DNA of 64,000 bases from contig BLSF01000102.1 of the NCBI GenBank assembly GCA_012862575.1, positions 28,989 to 92,988 of the forward strand, read 5' to 3'. Made by a program: the position numbers and the translations under genes. Each line of letters opens with the position of its first letter. Position 1 is the stretch's first letter. Under the pieces are notes generated by a model. That model was not told the DNA's origin. It saw nothing but the letters and a program-made list of their open reading frames with translations, and did not search any database. This stretch comes from Parietichytrium sp. I65-24A. Taxonomy: Eukaryota; Sar; Bigyra; Thraustochytrida; Thraustochytriidae. Positions 40,813-50,681 of the stretch are shown here, piece after piece.

Positions 40813-41751
40813 CTACTTTTTGGAGCTCATCTGCTTCATCACTGCTTGGAAAGCTTGCTCAAGATCGGATGAGAAAAGATGAGCTTCGTTCCACCGAAGG
40901 ACATATTCCAAGCCTTCGGACACGGTATGGTCTCTACTGTAATTCATGTTGGCTTTTACCCCACGGATTGTAACAGGCGACTTTTTGGAGATCGTCTGCG
41001 CAAGATTCAGAGCAGTCTCCTGCATTTGCTCAGGTGTTTCCGAACACGACAGCACCAGGCCGTAATTGAATGCCTCCTCGCCTGTAAAAGTCCGGCCTGT
41101 GTAAGCTAGCTCGCGCGCTCTTTGCTCGCCAACGCTGTGCGGAAGACGTTGGAGGGTTCCAAGGTCGGCAACAATGCCCAAATCGACTTCCTTCACGCTA
41201 AATTTTGCGTCCTTTGAGCACAAACGGACATCACACGCGGTAATTAGATCCACCCCGGCTCCGATACAAAGGCCCTTTGTGGCCGCAATGACCGGGGCAT
41301 GACACCGCTCGGGAAGGCCAGTAATGTACTGCAATCTGCCAACGACTTTACCAAGAGTCTCCCGCATTTCTGCGGGACACCTTTCCGAGGCCGTGCCCTC
41401 CTTGAGTGCCATAAGAACTCCAACATCGATTCCAGCGCAGAAATTGGGCCCACTTGCGCCAATAATCACAGCCCGCACTGACTTCTTTGCGCTCGAAATT
41501 CGGTGAAAAACTTTCTCAATGTCTTCGAACATCTCAAGATTGATGGAATTGTACTTTTTGGGCCGGTTTAAAGCAACATGCACAACGCCATCGCTGCCGT
41601 GCTCCACAGTCAGCGTTCCCAGTCCGTCTCCAGAGACCTTCGTGGTGTCTAGCTCGCTCCAACGACCGAGCCTCTCTAGCTCCGTCGAGAACGAACGTGG
41701 CCAGCCCACTGGCCTCGCCCTCAAGCTCCGGAACGCCACCCGCGACAACAT
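40813..41751 (-). CDS. Delta(3,5)-delta(2,4)-dienoyl-CoA isomerase (ECH1-like)
   Basis: Single exon, 312 aa from the ATG at 41751. The start MLSRVAFRSLRARPVGWPRS is a mitochondrial-type presequence. The crotonase fold is clear: RPKKYNSIN, NFCAGIDVGVLM (oxyanion region) and CIGAGVDLITACDVRLC. The Asp in GVDL, the Glu in VKEVD and the Asp in IVADLGTLQRLP correspond to the Asp/Glu/Asp acidic residues that define ECH1, rather than the two glutamates of enoyl-CoA hydratase. SPVTIRGVKANMNYSRDHTV is also ECH1-like. It moves double bonds during beta-oxidation of odd-position unsaturated fatty acids. The C-terminus is SSKK, not a standard peroxisomal SKL, so mitochondria are favoured. Confidence 0.92.
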   Translation of the reverse strand: MLSRVAFRSLRARPVGWPRSFSTELERLGRWSELDTTKVSGDGLGTLTVEHGSDGVVHVALNRPKKYNSINLEMFEDIEKVFHRISSAKKSVRAVIIGASGPNFCAGIDVGVLMALKEGTASERCPAEMRETLGKVVGRLQYITGLPERCHAPVIAATKGLCIGAGVDLITACDVRLCSKDAKFSVKEVDLGIVADLGTLQRLPHSVGEQRARELAYTGRTFTGEEAFNYGLVLSCSETPEQMQETALNLAQTISKKSPVTIRGVKANMNYSRDHTVSEGLEYVLRWNEAHLFSSDLEQAFQAVMKQMSSKK

Positions 41752-42727
41752 TCTAGATTTCTGGAACAGCCGCGTCAAGGAGGTATGATGCAGAGTTCTC
41801 GCCTAGTAAGCACTGCAGCAAAGTGAAAGGTCACTCGTTGGTCTCTCTGCCTTGCTCGCCTTTGCCCTCCCTCGTTCCTTCCTTTTCTCACTTGCCTCTG
41901 GTTCACATAAGTTCGCATTGTTCGCATTGACACTTATCCATACCGGTACTGAGTACGAGTACCGGTACTTAACCGCGAAATTACAACAACATTACCTGGT
42001 TGAGTGCTCTTACCTGTACTGCTATCGCAACTGGGTACTCTCATAAATGTTATTATAGTAATAACGTAGTCGTCCTATTGGAGCCACATAACTATGGCAG
42101 GGGCTACCGCTGCACACTATCGTCTTTTAAATACTGAATGATGATGACAGATAAAAAGCTATAGGAATGCTGAGTGGGGGTTGGTGAGGGATTGACCATA
42201 ATAGTAGCATTATAATAGTAGCATTACAAATACCAGTACCTGGTACCCAGCACTCGTACCAGCACTGGTACTAACTAGTACTGTGAGTACAGAACTGGCA
42301 GGGAGCACATCGTTGCAAACAACTCTCTCCTTTTCACAGAACACAGTCAATGACCGCCGGCAGCATTGCGGAGCAATCCAGAGTGCTCGGCTCACACTCG
42401 TTCCCCGTTCCCCGTGCTCACCACTCCCTTAAGGCCGCTTTGTGCGCCCTCACGGGAAAACTGGAATTTGGAAGAGTCCCCGTTGCCACAGCAACACACG
42501 TTAGGAGAGTTTCACCGGACGGCACGCGCTCGTCTGTGGCTGCGACTGCGACTGCGAGACTGCGAAGAGGGGACTGCTCGTCACTCGTGACCTACTAATT
42601 CCACGTCAGGTGGTTGGCAAACTCTGAGAGGCTGGCTCTTGTCAGTGCTGAGTGTTCACACAGAGACACTGAAAGTTGACGGCAGCCCCTTCACGTAAAA
42701 GGGACTTGAAGAATCGCGCCGTGCACC
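41752..42727. other. Divergent intergenic region with GTAC-rich blocks
   Basis: GTAC-rich blocks at 41941-41970 (ACCGGTACTGAGTACGAGTA and on) and 42228-42290 end in CTGTGAGTAC. No gene seen. Confidence 0.55.
42228..42290. repeat. GTAC-rich block ending in ACTGTGAGTAC
   Basis: About eight GTAC or GTACC/GGTAC words occur within 63 bp, with several self-complementary arms (CCAGTACCTGG). Related blocks: 20483-20510, 23693-23735, 35325-35350, 41941-41970, 47377-47390, 52764-52780 and 60286-60300. Confidence 0.65.
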
Positions 42728-43930
42728 ATGGCTGACCACTCTGACCTCAATGCCAAGAAAAGGCGCTCGTCAACGACTAGGATTGCTGCCTTGGTGGCTG
42801 GGCAAGCTACCCAGGTTGTGAGGCGGCACCGAGGTAGTAGCCACCAGCAAGGAGACGAAAATCCATTTCTTCCTGACAATTTTATCCCCGAAAGAGGGGG
42901 TAAATTAAACAAACGCATTCGGTCAGCGTCGCCGTGGTGCAAGCTTGCGATAGGAGTTTCGGGGCTTGTCTTTCTTTATCTCATATTTACCATCATGTTT
43001 GTTCTACTAAACACGGAAGACCCTTGCGTGGTGGCGAGGAGAAATTTAGAGTTTGTGGAGTTTCCAAAGTACGACAGAGCTGACACACCTCCAGACTTTC
43101 GTCCAGTGCTTCCCAAAATCATTCACCAGCAGTGGAAGGACGATAAGGTAAAGAACGAGAAATACTTGCTCTGGCAGTCCCGTTGGAAGGAGTTATTCCC
43201 GGAGCCGGAATACCAACATATTCTATGGACCGACGCGACTCAGAGGGAGCTTATTGTAAAGCACTACTCGTGGTTCCTCCCGTACTACGACGGGTACAAG
43301 TTTGACATTCAGCGCGCGGATTCCGTTCGGTACTTTATTATGTACCATTTTGGGGGCTTGTACGCCGACCTTGACTATGAGCCTCTCCGCAATTTTTGGG
43401 GTCACCTTCCGCAAGATAGAGTGAGCTTGATAGAGTCGCCATACTTGTACAATGAATTGGTACAGAACAGTTTGATGAGCTCACCCCGCAGAGATCCTTT
43501 TTGGTCGCATGCTTTTAAAATCCTTGTGTCGGAATTTGAAAAACCGATTCTTTCAGCGACTGGTCCGGTCTTTCTCGACACCACCGTCAAGACAAACCCG
43601 GAACCGTTTCACAAACTTCCGTGCGAAAATTTCCAGCGAATACCGCTTGGAGAGCAAGAAAACTCCCCTTGGCTTACGCTGCTGCACCGCGAGGTGCTAG
43701 GAAGGATTTTTCCTATGAAACAATGCGGTGCATACAAAGACCTGAGGTGTCAATTGGGCAGGCATCATAACACGGCGTCATATCTGAAAGATACCGGCCT
43801 TATGGCATTGGTATTTGGGTCCACTTCTTCTACTGTGGCCAGGCAGCCCGATACAGGAGCAAAGGACGATGGTGGCTCGAGTGCGCAGTCCGGACACCTC
43901 AAGCCCCTGGGCGAGGATTTTACTCAATAG
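42728..43930 (+). CDS. DXD-type glycosyltransferase, OCH1 / inositol-phosphoceramide mannosyltransferase-like, type II membrane protein
   Basis: Single exon, 400 aa, ATG in CACCATGG. A basic cytosolic tail precedes one membrane segment at about 72-94 (KLAIGVSGLVFLYLIFTIMF), the arrangement of Golgi glycosyltransferases. The catalytic domain starts with PKIIHQQWKDD and contains YQHILWTDA, IQRADSVRYFIMYHFGGLYA and the metal-binding DLD at 214-216, then the downstream S-ATGP block. This matches the glycosyltransferase DXD sugar-binding family, whose yeast members Sur1/Csg1/Och1 use GDP-mannose. Acceptor and sugar are not decidable. The C-terminal ~60 residues are unconserved. Confidence 0.85.
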   Translation: MADHSDLNAKKRRSSTTRIAALVAGQATQVVRRHRGSSHQQGDENPFLPDNFIPERGGKLNKRIRSASPWCKLAIGVSGLVFLYLIFTIMFVLLNTEDPCVVARRNLEFVEFPKYDRADTPPDFRPVLPKIIHQQWKDDKVKNEKYLLWQSRWKELFPEPEYQHILWTDATQRELIVKHYSWFLPYYDGYKFDIQRADSVRYFIMYHFGGLYADLDYEPLRNFWGHLPQDRVSLIESPYLYNELVQNSLMSSPRRDPFWSHAFKILVSEFEKPILSATGPVFLDTTVKTNPEPFHKLPCENFQRIPLGEQENSPWLTLLHREVLGRIFPMKQCGAYKDLRCQLGRHHNTASYLKDTGLMALVFGSTSSTVARQPDTGAKDDGGSSAQSGHLKPLGEDFTQ

Positions 43931-44666
43931 TTCCAAGCTAGTCGTTTCCACGGTTGGCTATGGACGCAAAGAAGTCGAATTCTCTGTTTTGAAATGCATA
44001 CACCAAAAGTCAACGAGTACCTAAAAGTCCCAGTGCATCCATCCTGAACAGTGGCCGTCGCAGCAAACGCAGCAGCATCAAATTGCATTAACTTGCAATT
44101 CTTTTACCTTTTAAAGATTTAGGTTCAACGCAGCGCAACCATCTGACCTCTCAGCATCGCGTCTCCTGAAAACGACTGGGCATTATGTTCTTCCAGTAGA
44201 GAGTGTTCTTTTAATATTTAAAAAATATGGTAATGGGTTGTAATAGTCGTCTTTACTGTCTTTACACTTAGTTAGTCCCAAGCTGGCAGTCTTGAAAAGT
44301 GTACGTTACAGACCGTGACCGGCGGCGGCGCGACGGTGACTGTCACGTGCTATTGAACTTTGACGTCGCTGCGAAAGTTGAAGGCGGACTCAGTCTCGAG
44401 CGGACGCTCCGCTCTGACTTAACCGTCAGTCAACCCCCAAAAACTGACGCTGCGCCGACGGGCGAACCTGCTACACAGCAGACAAGACTTTGCTGAGGGC
44501 AAACGCAAAGGAGTGCGAGCAGAGCATTTTTCTCGCGATCGCCGTAATTCATACGTCAAATCTCACTCCGCTCGTCAGACGTCGCAGACGCTCGTGCGGC
44601 TCCCGCTGCTCCTGCGGCTCTCGTTTCTTCAGATCAAGCAATTAAATAAGGGGTACTCCGGGCATC
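43931..44666. other. Intergenic region before the CH/SPATA4-like gene
   Basis: About 740 bp. An AT-rich stretch near 44210-44235 could end the upstream transcript. Otherwise no feature or gene seen. Confidence 0.5.
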
Positions 44667-47144
44667 ATGTCAGACTTATCAAGACAGCAGGTGCAACCGC
44701 AAAGACCAAAGCCAACCCAACAACTGGGAAGAGAAGTACTGAAATGGATTCAAGGGCTCGACCTGGCATTCGCTATTAAAAATGTGCGGAGGGACTTTTC
44801 AAATGGCTTCTTGGTTGCGGAAATTCTTTCGCGATACTTCCCAAACTTGGTACACATGCATTCCTTTGACACTGGGAAGAGCTTGACCCGGCGCAAGGAT
44901 AATTGGAAGCAACTCGGCTCTATTTTCGAAAAGGTCGGGTTTCAAGTCTACAACCCTCAATCAACTTTGGAAGGAGTAATGGAGAGCGACCCGGATTCTG
45001 TCATACTCTTTATCACGCAGCTGTTTTCCTTTCTCACTTCAAAGAAAGTCTCAAAAAAGGCCGCACCAAGAGTTGCAGATGATGCTCGGGGGTCTTCGGT
45101 GGACCATCCGCTTCAAGGCTCAAACCAAGACGACAGCGTCCGTCCGGAAAGTGAGTTTGAGAACCAGGACTTATTTGAGGGCCAAAGCCTACTCCAGTCC
45201 AGAACGCTTCAATCTGATGGGAGTTTGCGAGCACCGTCCAAAGTTTTGAGAGGCGAAACGAGGCAAGTTGGGCCCGGTCTTTCTGATGCTCAAGTCAAAG
45301 CCGGTGGAGTGAAGATCAAAAGCTTGGAATCAAATGCTTTGAAGCTCAGAGCTGGGCGGCGGCTACCAGGCAGCGAAAGTGTGGCGAGTACGTCCTTGCT
45401 AGAAGAATCCAAGAGTTCGGTGTATGAAGGCAAGAGCAAAGATCTTGCAGAGTGGGACGGTCTTGACCCGACTCAAGATCCACCCTCGTCTCCTTTCCAG
45501 GCCATCGAGGCGGTGATGGGCGAAGTTCTTCGCACAATGCAAGGTCAAAGTGCCGAGAAGTTATTACACACTCTAAAGCACGTCGATTCAGATTCTGAAA
45601 TAGTCTACTCGCAAGACGACTTGGATAGCATCTTTCAGCGTCTGCAGCCGAGATGTGAACTTTTGGCCATCTTGGCTCTTGCAAACCCTCTTGAGTGGGC
45701 ACGGGCGGCCGCAGCATTTGCAAACGTGTATGCCAAGTGGAATATCGCGAGCATTGGCCAAGTGTTAGCAGAGGTTGGGCAGTTCATTGCTGAAAGGGAC
45801 ATGAGCGTTTCCTCATCAATCTTTTTTGACAGTATTTTACCTCGCTTGGCAACGATTCTGTCCAGTCGGGAGCCTAGTAAGCGAATCATCCCTCTCACGA
45901 TTTTTCTCTCTCACTGCCCTTTCGACAGCGTCACTCATTTGGAGTGCGAAAAGCGGCTTCAGGAGAAGCTCAGCGACTTTGAGGCGTTTTCCTGTTGTCT
46001 GTCAAGCGTACTGGACATCATGCAGGGTCAGATGGACAGCGGACTTCCCCTACCGATGACAGCTTTTGCCACAAACATTGCCATTGAGGGCCTTGGACAC
46101 GGGCAGCCTTTTACGAGGGCCTCGTGTGTGGGGATCTTACATCACGTCCTCAATGATGTGCGCAAGAAGAGCGCGAGCGATGCCAGAAACGAGCAAGAAG
46201 AGAAGGCCAGAGAAGATCCTAGAGAAGAGAAGGTCGCCTCCGAAGTCGAAGATCTTTGCTTGTCGTTGGTAAAAAGCACTCAAAACCTCATACACGACAA
46301 CTGGTGGGAGGTTAGAGCTCAACTCGTGCTCCTAGCACTGTCGGGCTTGGAGTTTGGTCCACGATATCCTACTCTTGAAGCAGAGTCGGGGAAACTTTTG
46401 AACCAGATCCTGTGCTTTGAACACTCTTCTTCACAGTCTTCCCTTAAAATGTTTGCGATTGCAGTTCTACTCCGCAGAGTCGAATCCCATCCCGATCTGT
46501 TGGACATGTTTGTCACAGTTTGCGCTGCGCTGCACGATTCCCTATGCCTTGACGTCTTGTTTGCTGAGGACAGCTCTCGGCAGGCAGATCAGCAAAGGAT
46601 TCTTCCCCCAGCAGTGTCTCTGCTTTGGAAATCTGCGTTGCTACCCGCCGCTCCTGAGCATTCCGAGCACATTTCGCTCATAATAGACTCAATTTGCACA
46701 TCATTCGCCCGCGCTCGCGAGAGCCTTCCAGTGGGAGTGGTCTATGTCCTCTATTTTTCTTTACAGTACACTCGGAACTCGCCGAACGGCAAGGGTTCCG
46801 AAGAGGTAGTGTACGAGAGACTCGGGTCATCATTACTTCATACATTGGAGAACACGGCCTTGCAAAATGAAGAGAAGAGCTTCGCAAAGACATTGGATGT
46901 GTTGCTCCTTTGTGGCGAGAAGGTCAACATTTTCACTCACCCTTTGTGGAGCAGTGCAATTGCAAAATTTTCTTCTAGGGTCGTTCTCTGCGATACGTTT
47001 GCTGAAGCGCTGTTCTCACGGAAGTCATTGTTCGGTGAGAACGTTCTGGCGTCTCTCAAGCTCCTCCTTCAGGAATCGACGGAGTCTTTTCCAAAGCTTT
47101 CAAGCAACAAGAAGATTGGAGAATTGATGGACTTGGTCCTTTGA
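44667..47144 (+). CDS. CH-like (SPATA4/CH_2-type) domain protein, likely flagellar or microtubule-associated
   Basis: Single exon, 825 aa, ATG at 44667. Residues about 22-130 match the calponin-homology-like domain of SPATA4 and related ciliary proteins: LKWIQGLDLAFAIKNVRRDF, SNGFLVAEILSRYFP, HSFDTGKSLTRRKDNWKQLG. A disordered, S/E/Q-rich linker reaches to about 260. The remaining ~560 residues are helical and leucine-rich (LLAILALANPLEWARAAAAF; IEGLGHGQPFTRASCVGILH), read as a HEAT/ARM-like solenoid, though no single repeat is diagnostic. SPATA4-type domains occur in organisms with motile cilia and are linked to microtubules, so the gene suggests a flagellate stage in the life cycle. Function of the tail is unknown. 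Confidence 0.8.
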   Translation: MSDLSRQQVQPQRPKPTQQLGREVLKWIQGLDLAFAIKNVRRDFSNGFLVAEILSRYFPNLVHMHSFDTGKSLTRRKDNWKQLGSIFEKVGFQVYNPQSTLEGVMESDPDSVILFITQLFSFLTSKKVSKKAAPRVADDARGSSVDHPLQGSNQDDSVRPESEFENQDLFEGQSLLQSRTLQSDGSLRAPSKVLRGETRQVGPGLSDAQVKAGGVKIKSLESNALKLRAGRRLPGSESVASTSLLEESKSSVYEGKSKDLAEWDGLDPTQDPPSSPFQAIEAVMGEVLRTMQGQSAEKLLHTLKHVDSDSEIVYSQDDLDSIFQRLQPRCELLAILALANPLEWARAAAAFANVYAKWNIASIGQVLAEVGQFIAERDMSVSSSIFFDSILPRLATILSSREPSKRIIPLTIFLSHCPFDSVTHLECEKRLQEKLSDFEAFSCCLSSVLDIMQGQMDSGLPLPMTAFATNIAIEGLGHGQPFTRASCVGILHHVLNDVRKKSASDARNEQEEKAREDPREEKVASEVEDLCLSLVKSTQNLIHDNWWEVRAQLVLLALSGLEFGPRYPTLEAESGKLLNQILCFEHSSSQSSLKMFAIAVLLRRVESHPDLLDMFVTVCAALHDSLCLDVLFAEDSSRQADQQRILPPAVSLLWKSALLPAAPEHSEHISLIIDSICTSFARARESLPVGVVYVLYFSLQYTRNSPNGKGSEEVVYERLGSSLLHTLENTALQNEEKSFAKTLDVLLLCGEKVNIFTHPLWSSAIAKFSSRVVLCDTFAEALFSRKSLFGENVLASLKLLLQESTESFPKLSSNKKIGELMDLVL

Positions 47145-48401
47145 CGCACCACACACCAATGTCAGTACTCGCTGTCAATACTTCGCTCACCAGCTCTCCG
47201 AGTTGACATGTTCAACCAAGCCACCAAAGCCACCACTCATACAGTTTTAATAGAAGGTGAGGTTACGTCATTTCGTTTTTAGTGTGACCAGCGAACTTGA
47301 TTTGGATGAGTTGTGTTTTTTTTTTCACCTTCAAGTCTGAGGAAAGCCGCGATCTGTAACCCCCATATGATCAAAGGTACTAGTACCTAATACCAATGCT
47401 CACTACTCTCTCTACCCCAACTCTATAGATACAAGAGCTGCCAACATCTGCCAACCTTCTAAATGAATCGCTATACCATTCTATACAAGGGCAATTGTAG
47501 AATCAGCTCTATAATAACGTATAGTTGGTATACTAGCGGGAGTAGCTACTAGTTCACCAAAAGTAGAATTTAGCAAATTTGCTAATTGTATCTATAGTAG
47601 CTACTCGCTAGCTACAGAGACTATGGTAGAGTAAAATCACTTCAGAGCTTGGTAGGGACCATTACAGACCACGAAGGAAGCTCCAGCTAGCTCTTTTACA
47701 TATAGTTGCTAGTAGCTAGAGCTAGTAGAGTGAATTTGCCTGCACAACTAAGGCGAGACGGTAGGGACGACTCTAGTTAGAGAGGGAGAAGTGAACCTTG
47801 TGAACCCCACTATGTTCACTATGACAGGTATACCGCGATCGCTAAGTGTTCGCTTCCGCTGAGCAAAGGAGGGAGAAGAAGGAAAAGGAAAAGGAAAGCA
47901 GGAAAGAGAAAGATGAGTGATTTAGCTAGCTTTAGAGGGAAGCAACGGAGCGAAGCGCCGTGGCCTCGCGTCTTGGTGCTCTTGATGCACAAGTCAGGGT
48001 CTCAAGGCAATCACAAGTCGCCCCCCAATTTGAAGCCAAAGGCACTAGTAAGAAGCAGCAACGAGGGTTTGGCAGTGTTTCGGGCAGGCGGCAACCCTCG
48101 GCGATCTGCGATCTGCGAATTACGAGGAGCGAGGAGCGAGGAGGCTAGATATTTAAGGTAGAGTCTTCCGCACAGGTGTTTGACTCGCCCAAGGCACTCT
48201 TCGGGAGGCTGCGAGCTTGTCTTTCGAATTAAAAGGAATTTTGTTCAGGCCGTATCTAACACTGATACCAGTTTCGTTCTTCTCCTGAGAGGAGCTGGTC
48301 ACTTGATCGAGTACAGGTTCCGCCTAGATAGAAGAGCGTTTCTAAATCTGTGCCAGTCGCATTAAAGCTCCTGTTTTTGATTTCAATAGTCTCTTGCCAA
48401 A
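47145..48401. other. Intergenic region with CTAG-rich DNA
   Basis: About 1.26 kb. CTAG-rich sequence runs from 47510 to 47740 (TAGTAGCTACTCGCTAGCTA and similar). A GA-rich patch near 47870-47915 and a small frame at 47913-48161 do not look like protein. Confidence 0.55.
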
Positions 48402-49640
48402 ATGGGCTCGTATTTGGACGTTCCGAACACACAAAAACATTCAGATGACGGGATGGACGATGAAAGGACGTACGCATCAAGTGAAATGCAAGGTTGGCGA
48501 AAGACCATGGAAGACGCCCATATCACCTTGACGTCTATTACTCCCGCGCATCACACGCATGGTCCAGTGGCGATGTATGGAGTCTTTGATGGCCACGGTG
48601 GAAAAGAGGTCGCCGGCTTTTGCGCAAAGCATATGCCAAAGGAGATAACGAAACTTGAGTCATTCAGTCGAGGAGAATTCGACGTGGCTCTGGTTCAGGC
48701 ATTCCATCGGATGGACGAAATGCTACGCGACGCTTCGTATGCGTCGGAGCTCGCGCGATTTCGAGACCTTGACGTTCCTATCTCGGTCGCCCTTGAACAA
48801 GAGCGAGAAGACTCGGTTGAATCCGACGAGGGTGCCTCTGCTATCACCGAAGAAGACGCTAGTCAACCCAAGTCCGTCAGAGAGGCGATGCAGGCGGACG
48901 TGAAACGGCAAATGGCAGAAGCTGAGCAGAAAGGCTCCCTGAGCAAGACTGAGGCGCTGGATCTGGTGATGAAAATGATGAAATTGAAGAAGCTTGACGA
49001 ACAGGAGGCTGGATACAAGGCATCTGGAGGTGTTGGAACTAGTGCTGACGCACCTGGTGCTCAGTACACCGACGCTGGCTGCACGGCAATCGTGTCCCTC
49101 GTGCACGAAAACAAGATCTATGTGGCCAATGCGGGCGATTCTCGGGCGATCATGTGCTCAGAAGGAAGAGCTGTGCAGCTCAGTCACGACCACAAACCGT
49201 TTCAGGAGAAAGAACTCGCTAGAATTCAGAATGCAGGCGGATACGTGAATGAGATGGGTAGAGTGAATGGAAATTTGAATCTGTCACGATCGATTGGGGA
49301 TCTGAGGTACAAATCAAACTCAAGTCTTTCACCAGACCTCCAAATTATCACCGCAGAACCCGATGTAATGGTCTTCGAGTTTTCTGATAGCGACGAGTAT
49401 GTATTTATCGCCTGTGACGGCGTTTATGATGTCATGGATAATGACCGAGTTGTAGCCTTCATCAATAAGAGACTCGCAGATGGCGTGCACCCCCTCTCCA
49501 ACATTCTGGAGCAGATCTTTGAGGAGTGCATCTGCGATAGCCCAGGCACAGCTCAAGGCATCGGCGCGGATAACATGACCGCGATCTTGTTTTTGCTCAA
49601 GCCAGTGTCCTATTTTTCTGGAAAAGCTGCTTCCAAGTAG
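48402..49640 (+). CDS. PP2C-family Ser/Thr protein phosphatase (PPM1G/Ptc2-like)
   Basis: Single exon, 412 aa, ATG at 48402. PP2C motifs occur in order: MQGWRKTMEDAH, VFDGHGGKEVAGF with metal-binding Asp63, then, after an insert of about 115 residues (100-215), GCTAIVSLVHENKIYVANAG-DSRA, LSHDHKP, NGNLNLSRSIGD, FIACDGVYDVMDN (Asp339) and GADNMTAILF. All metal-ligand positions are present, so it should be an active Mg/Mn-dependent phosphatase. The acidic, helical insert between motif blocks recalls animal PPM1G but is unrelated by composition (Met/Lys-rich MKMMKLKKLDEQ). No signal peptide or membrane segment is present, so it is probably cytosolic or nuclear. Confidence 0.95.
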   Translation: MGSYLDVPNTQKHSDDGMDDERTYASSEMQGWRKTMEDAHITLTSITPAHHTHGPVAMYGVFDGHGGKEVAGFCAKHMPKEITKLESFSRGEFDVALVQAFHRMDEMLRDASYASELARFRDLDVPISVALEQEREDSVESDEGASAITEEDASQPKSVREAMQADVKRQMAEAEQKGSLSKTEALDLVMKMMKLKKLDEQEAGYKASGGVGTSADAPGAQYTDAGCTAIVSLVHENKIYVANAGDSRAIMCSEGRAVQLSHDHKPFQEKELARIQNAGGYVNEMGRVNGNLNLSRSIGDLRYKSNSSLSPDLQIITAEPDVMVFEFSDSDEYVFIACDGVYDVMDNDRVVAFINKRLADGVHPLSNILEQIFEECICDSPGTAQGIGADNMTAILFLLKPVSYFSGKAASK

Positions 49641-50681
49641 GCTCGTCGCGCCCGTTATCAGTCTCCTGAGACGTGATGTGCCGAGAGAGGAGACCGATTT
49701 CTTGGCGCGGAATCGCTCTCGATTCACTCTGAACAATTTTTTGTAGCGTGCCTTGTATTACAATAAGCGATTCTTAGCTGCTCCTCCGGCAGGTTTGGAT
49801 TTTTTCTTCCAAAAAAAGAAATGGAAATAGGGACTCGGATGAAGCGTACTCAGTATTGATAGGTAGAGAGCCTACTAGCTAGCTGGGTAGATCGCGTTCC
49901 CGGCTTTCAAAAATCATCCGTCCATCACGAGTACCTTGGAACTGGAAGAACTTTCAGAATAAGCTATGAAGTCTTGGTCACAGAACCCGAGTAAATTCTG
50001 GGTTCCAGCTAGCTAGCTAGCTTTACTAATAGCTAGTAGTACTCGTAGTTCATAGAATAGTTAGCTAGTAGTAGTAGCTGCTGATCACTCTGACTAGAGC
50101 TAGTAGCCTAAGTGTATCCATTAGATCCCTATCCACCCATACCAGTGCAGTATCCACGGTATACTGCTGTCCGACCATGGAACAAGGTCAGGTTACTGGT
50201 ACTCTACGCAAGTGGTACTCTTCTCACTCCTAACACTCGGATTCGTGACGAGATGACGAGATCAGTATAGATCAGTGCAGGGTACTATTACTGCCGTGCT
50301 AACGACTGAGTACTAGATACAAGTTCACTTACTGCACACACAATACATACACTCGCACTGAGTAAGCGAGCTCTAGCCTAGTCAGTAACTTACGACTTTT
50401 TGTGGAGAGTCTTGGTCCGACAGAAACGTTGTCCGGTTGCTAGCCTTTGTCGTATGAAAGTCTTGCATCATAATCTCCAACTTCCACCGTCCTCCTAAAG
50501 ATTAGGCAAGATCTCTTTGCGAGGAAGATGAACAAGCTCAGGACAGCGCAGACCATCATCATCGCAGACGGCAAGGGAGCAAGAGAACACATACACATAC
50601 ACGAACGCACGCGCAAGCACACGCACACTTGCGGCAAGTAAAGAGCACGTACGCGGCTGGACAGCAACAGGAACTGGCAAA
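49641..50681. other. Intergenic region with CTAG-rich DNA
   Basis: About 1.04 kb. A CTAG/AGCT tract at 50005-50100 includes AGCTAGCTAGCTAGCTTTAC. GTAC words recur around 50205-50320. Near 50585-50640 a CA-rich stretch forms the leader of the aldehyde dehydrogenase. No gene seen. Confidence 0.55.
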
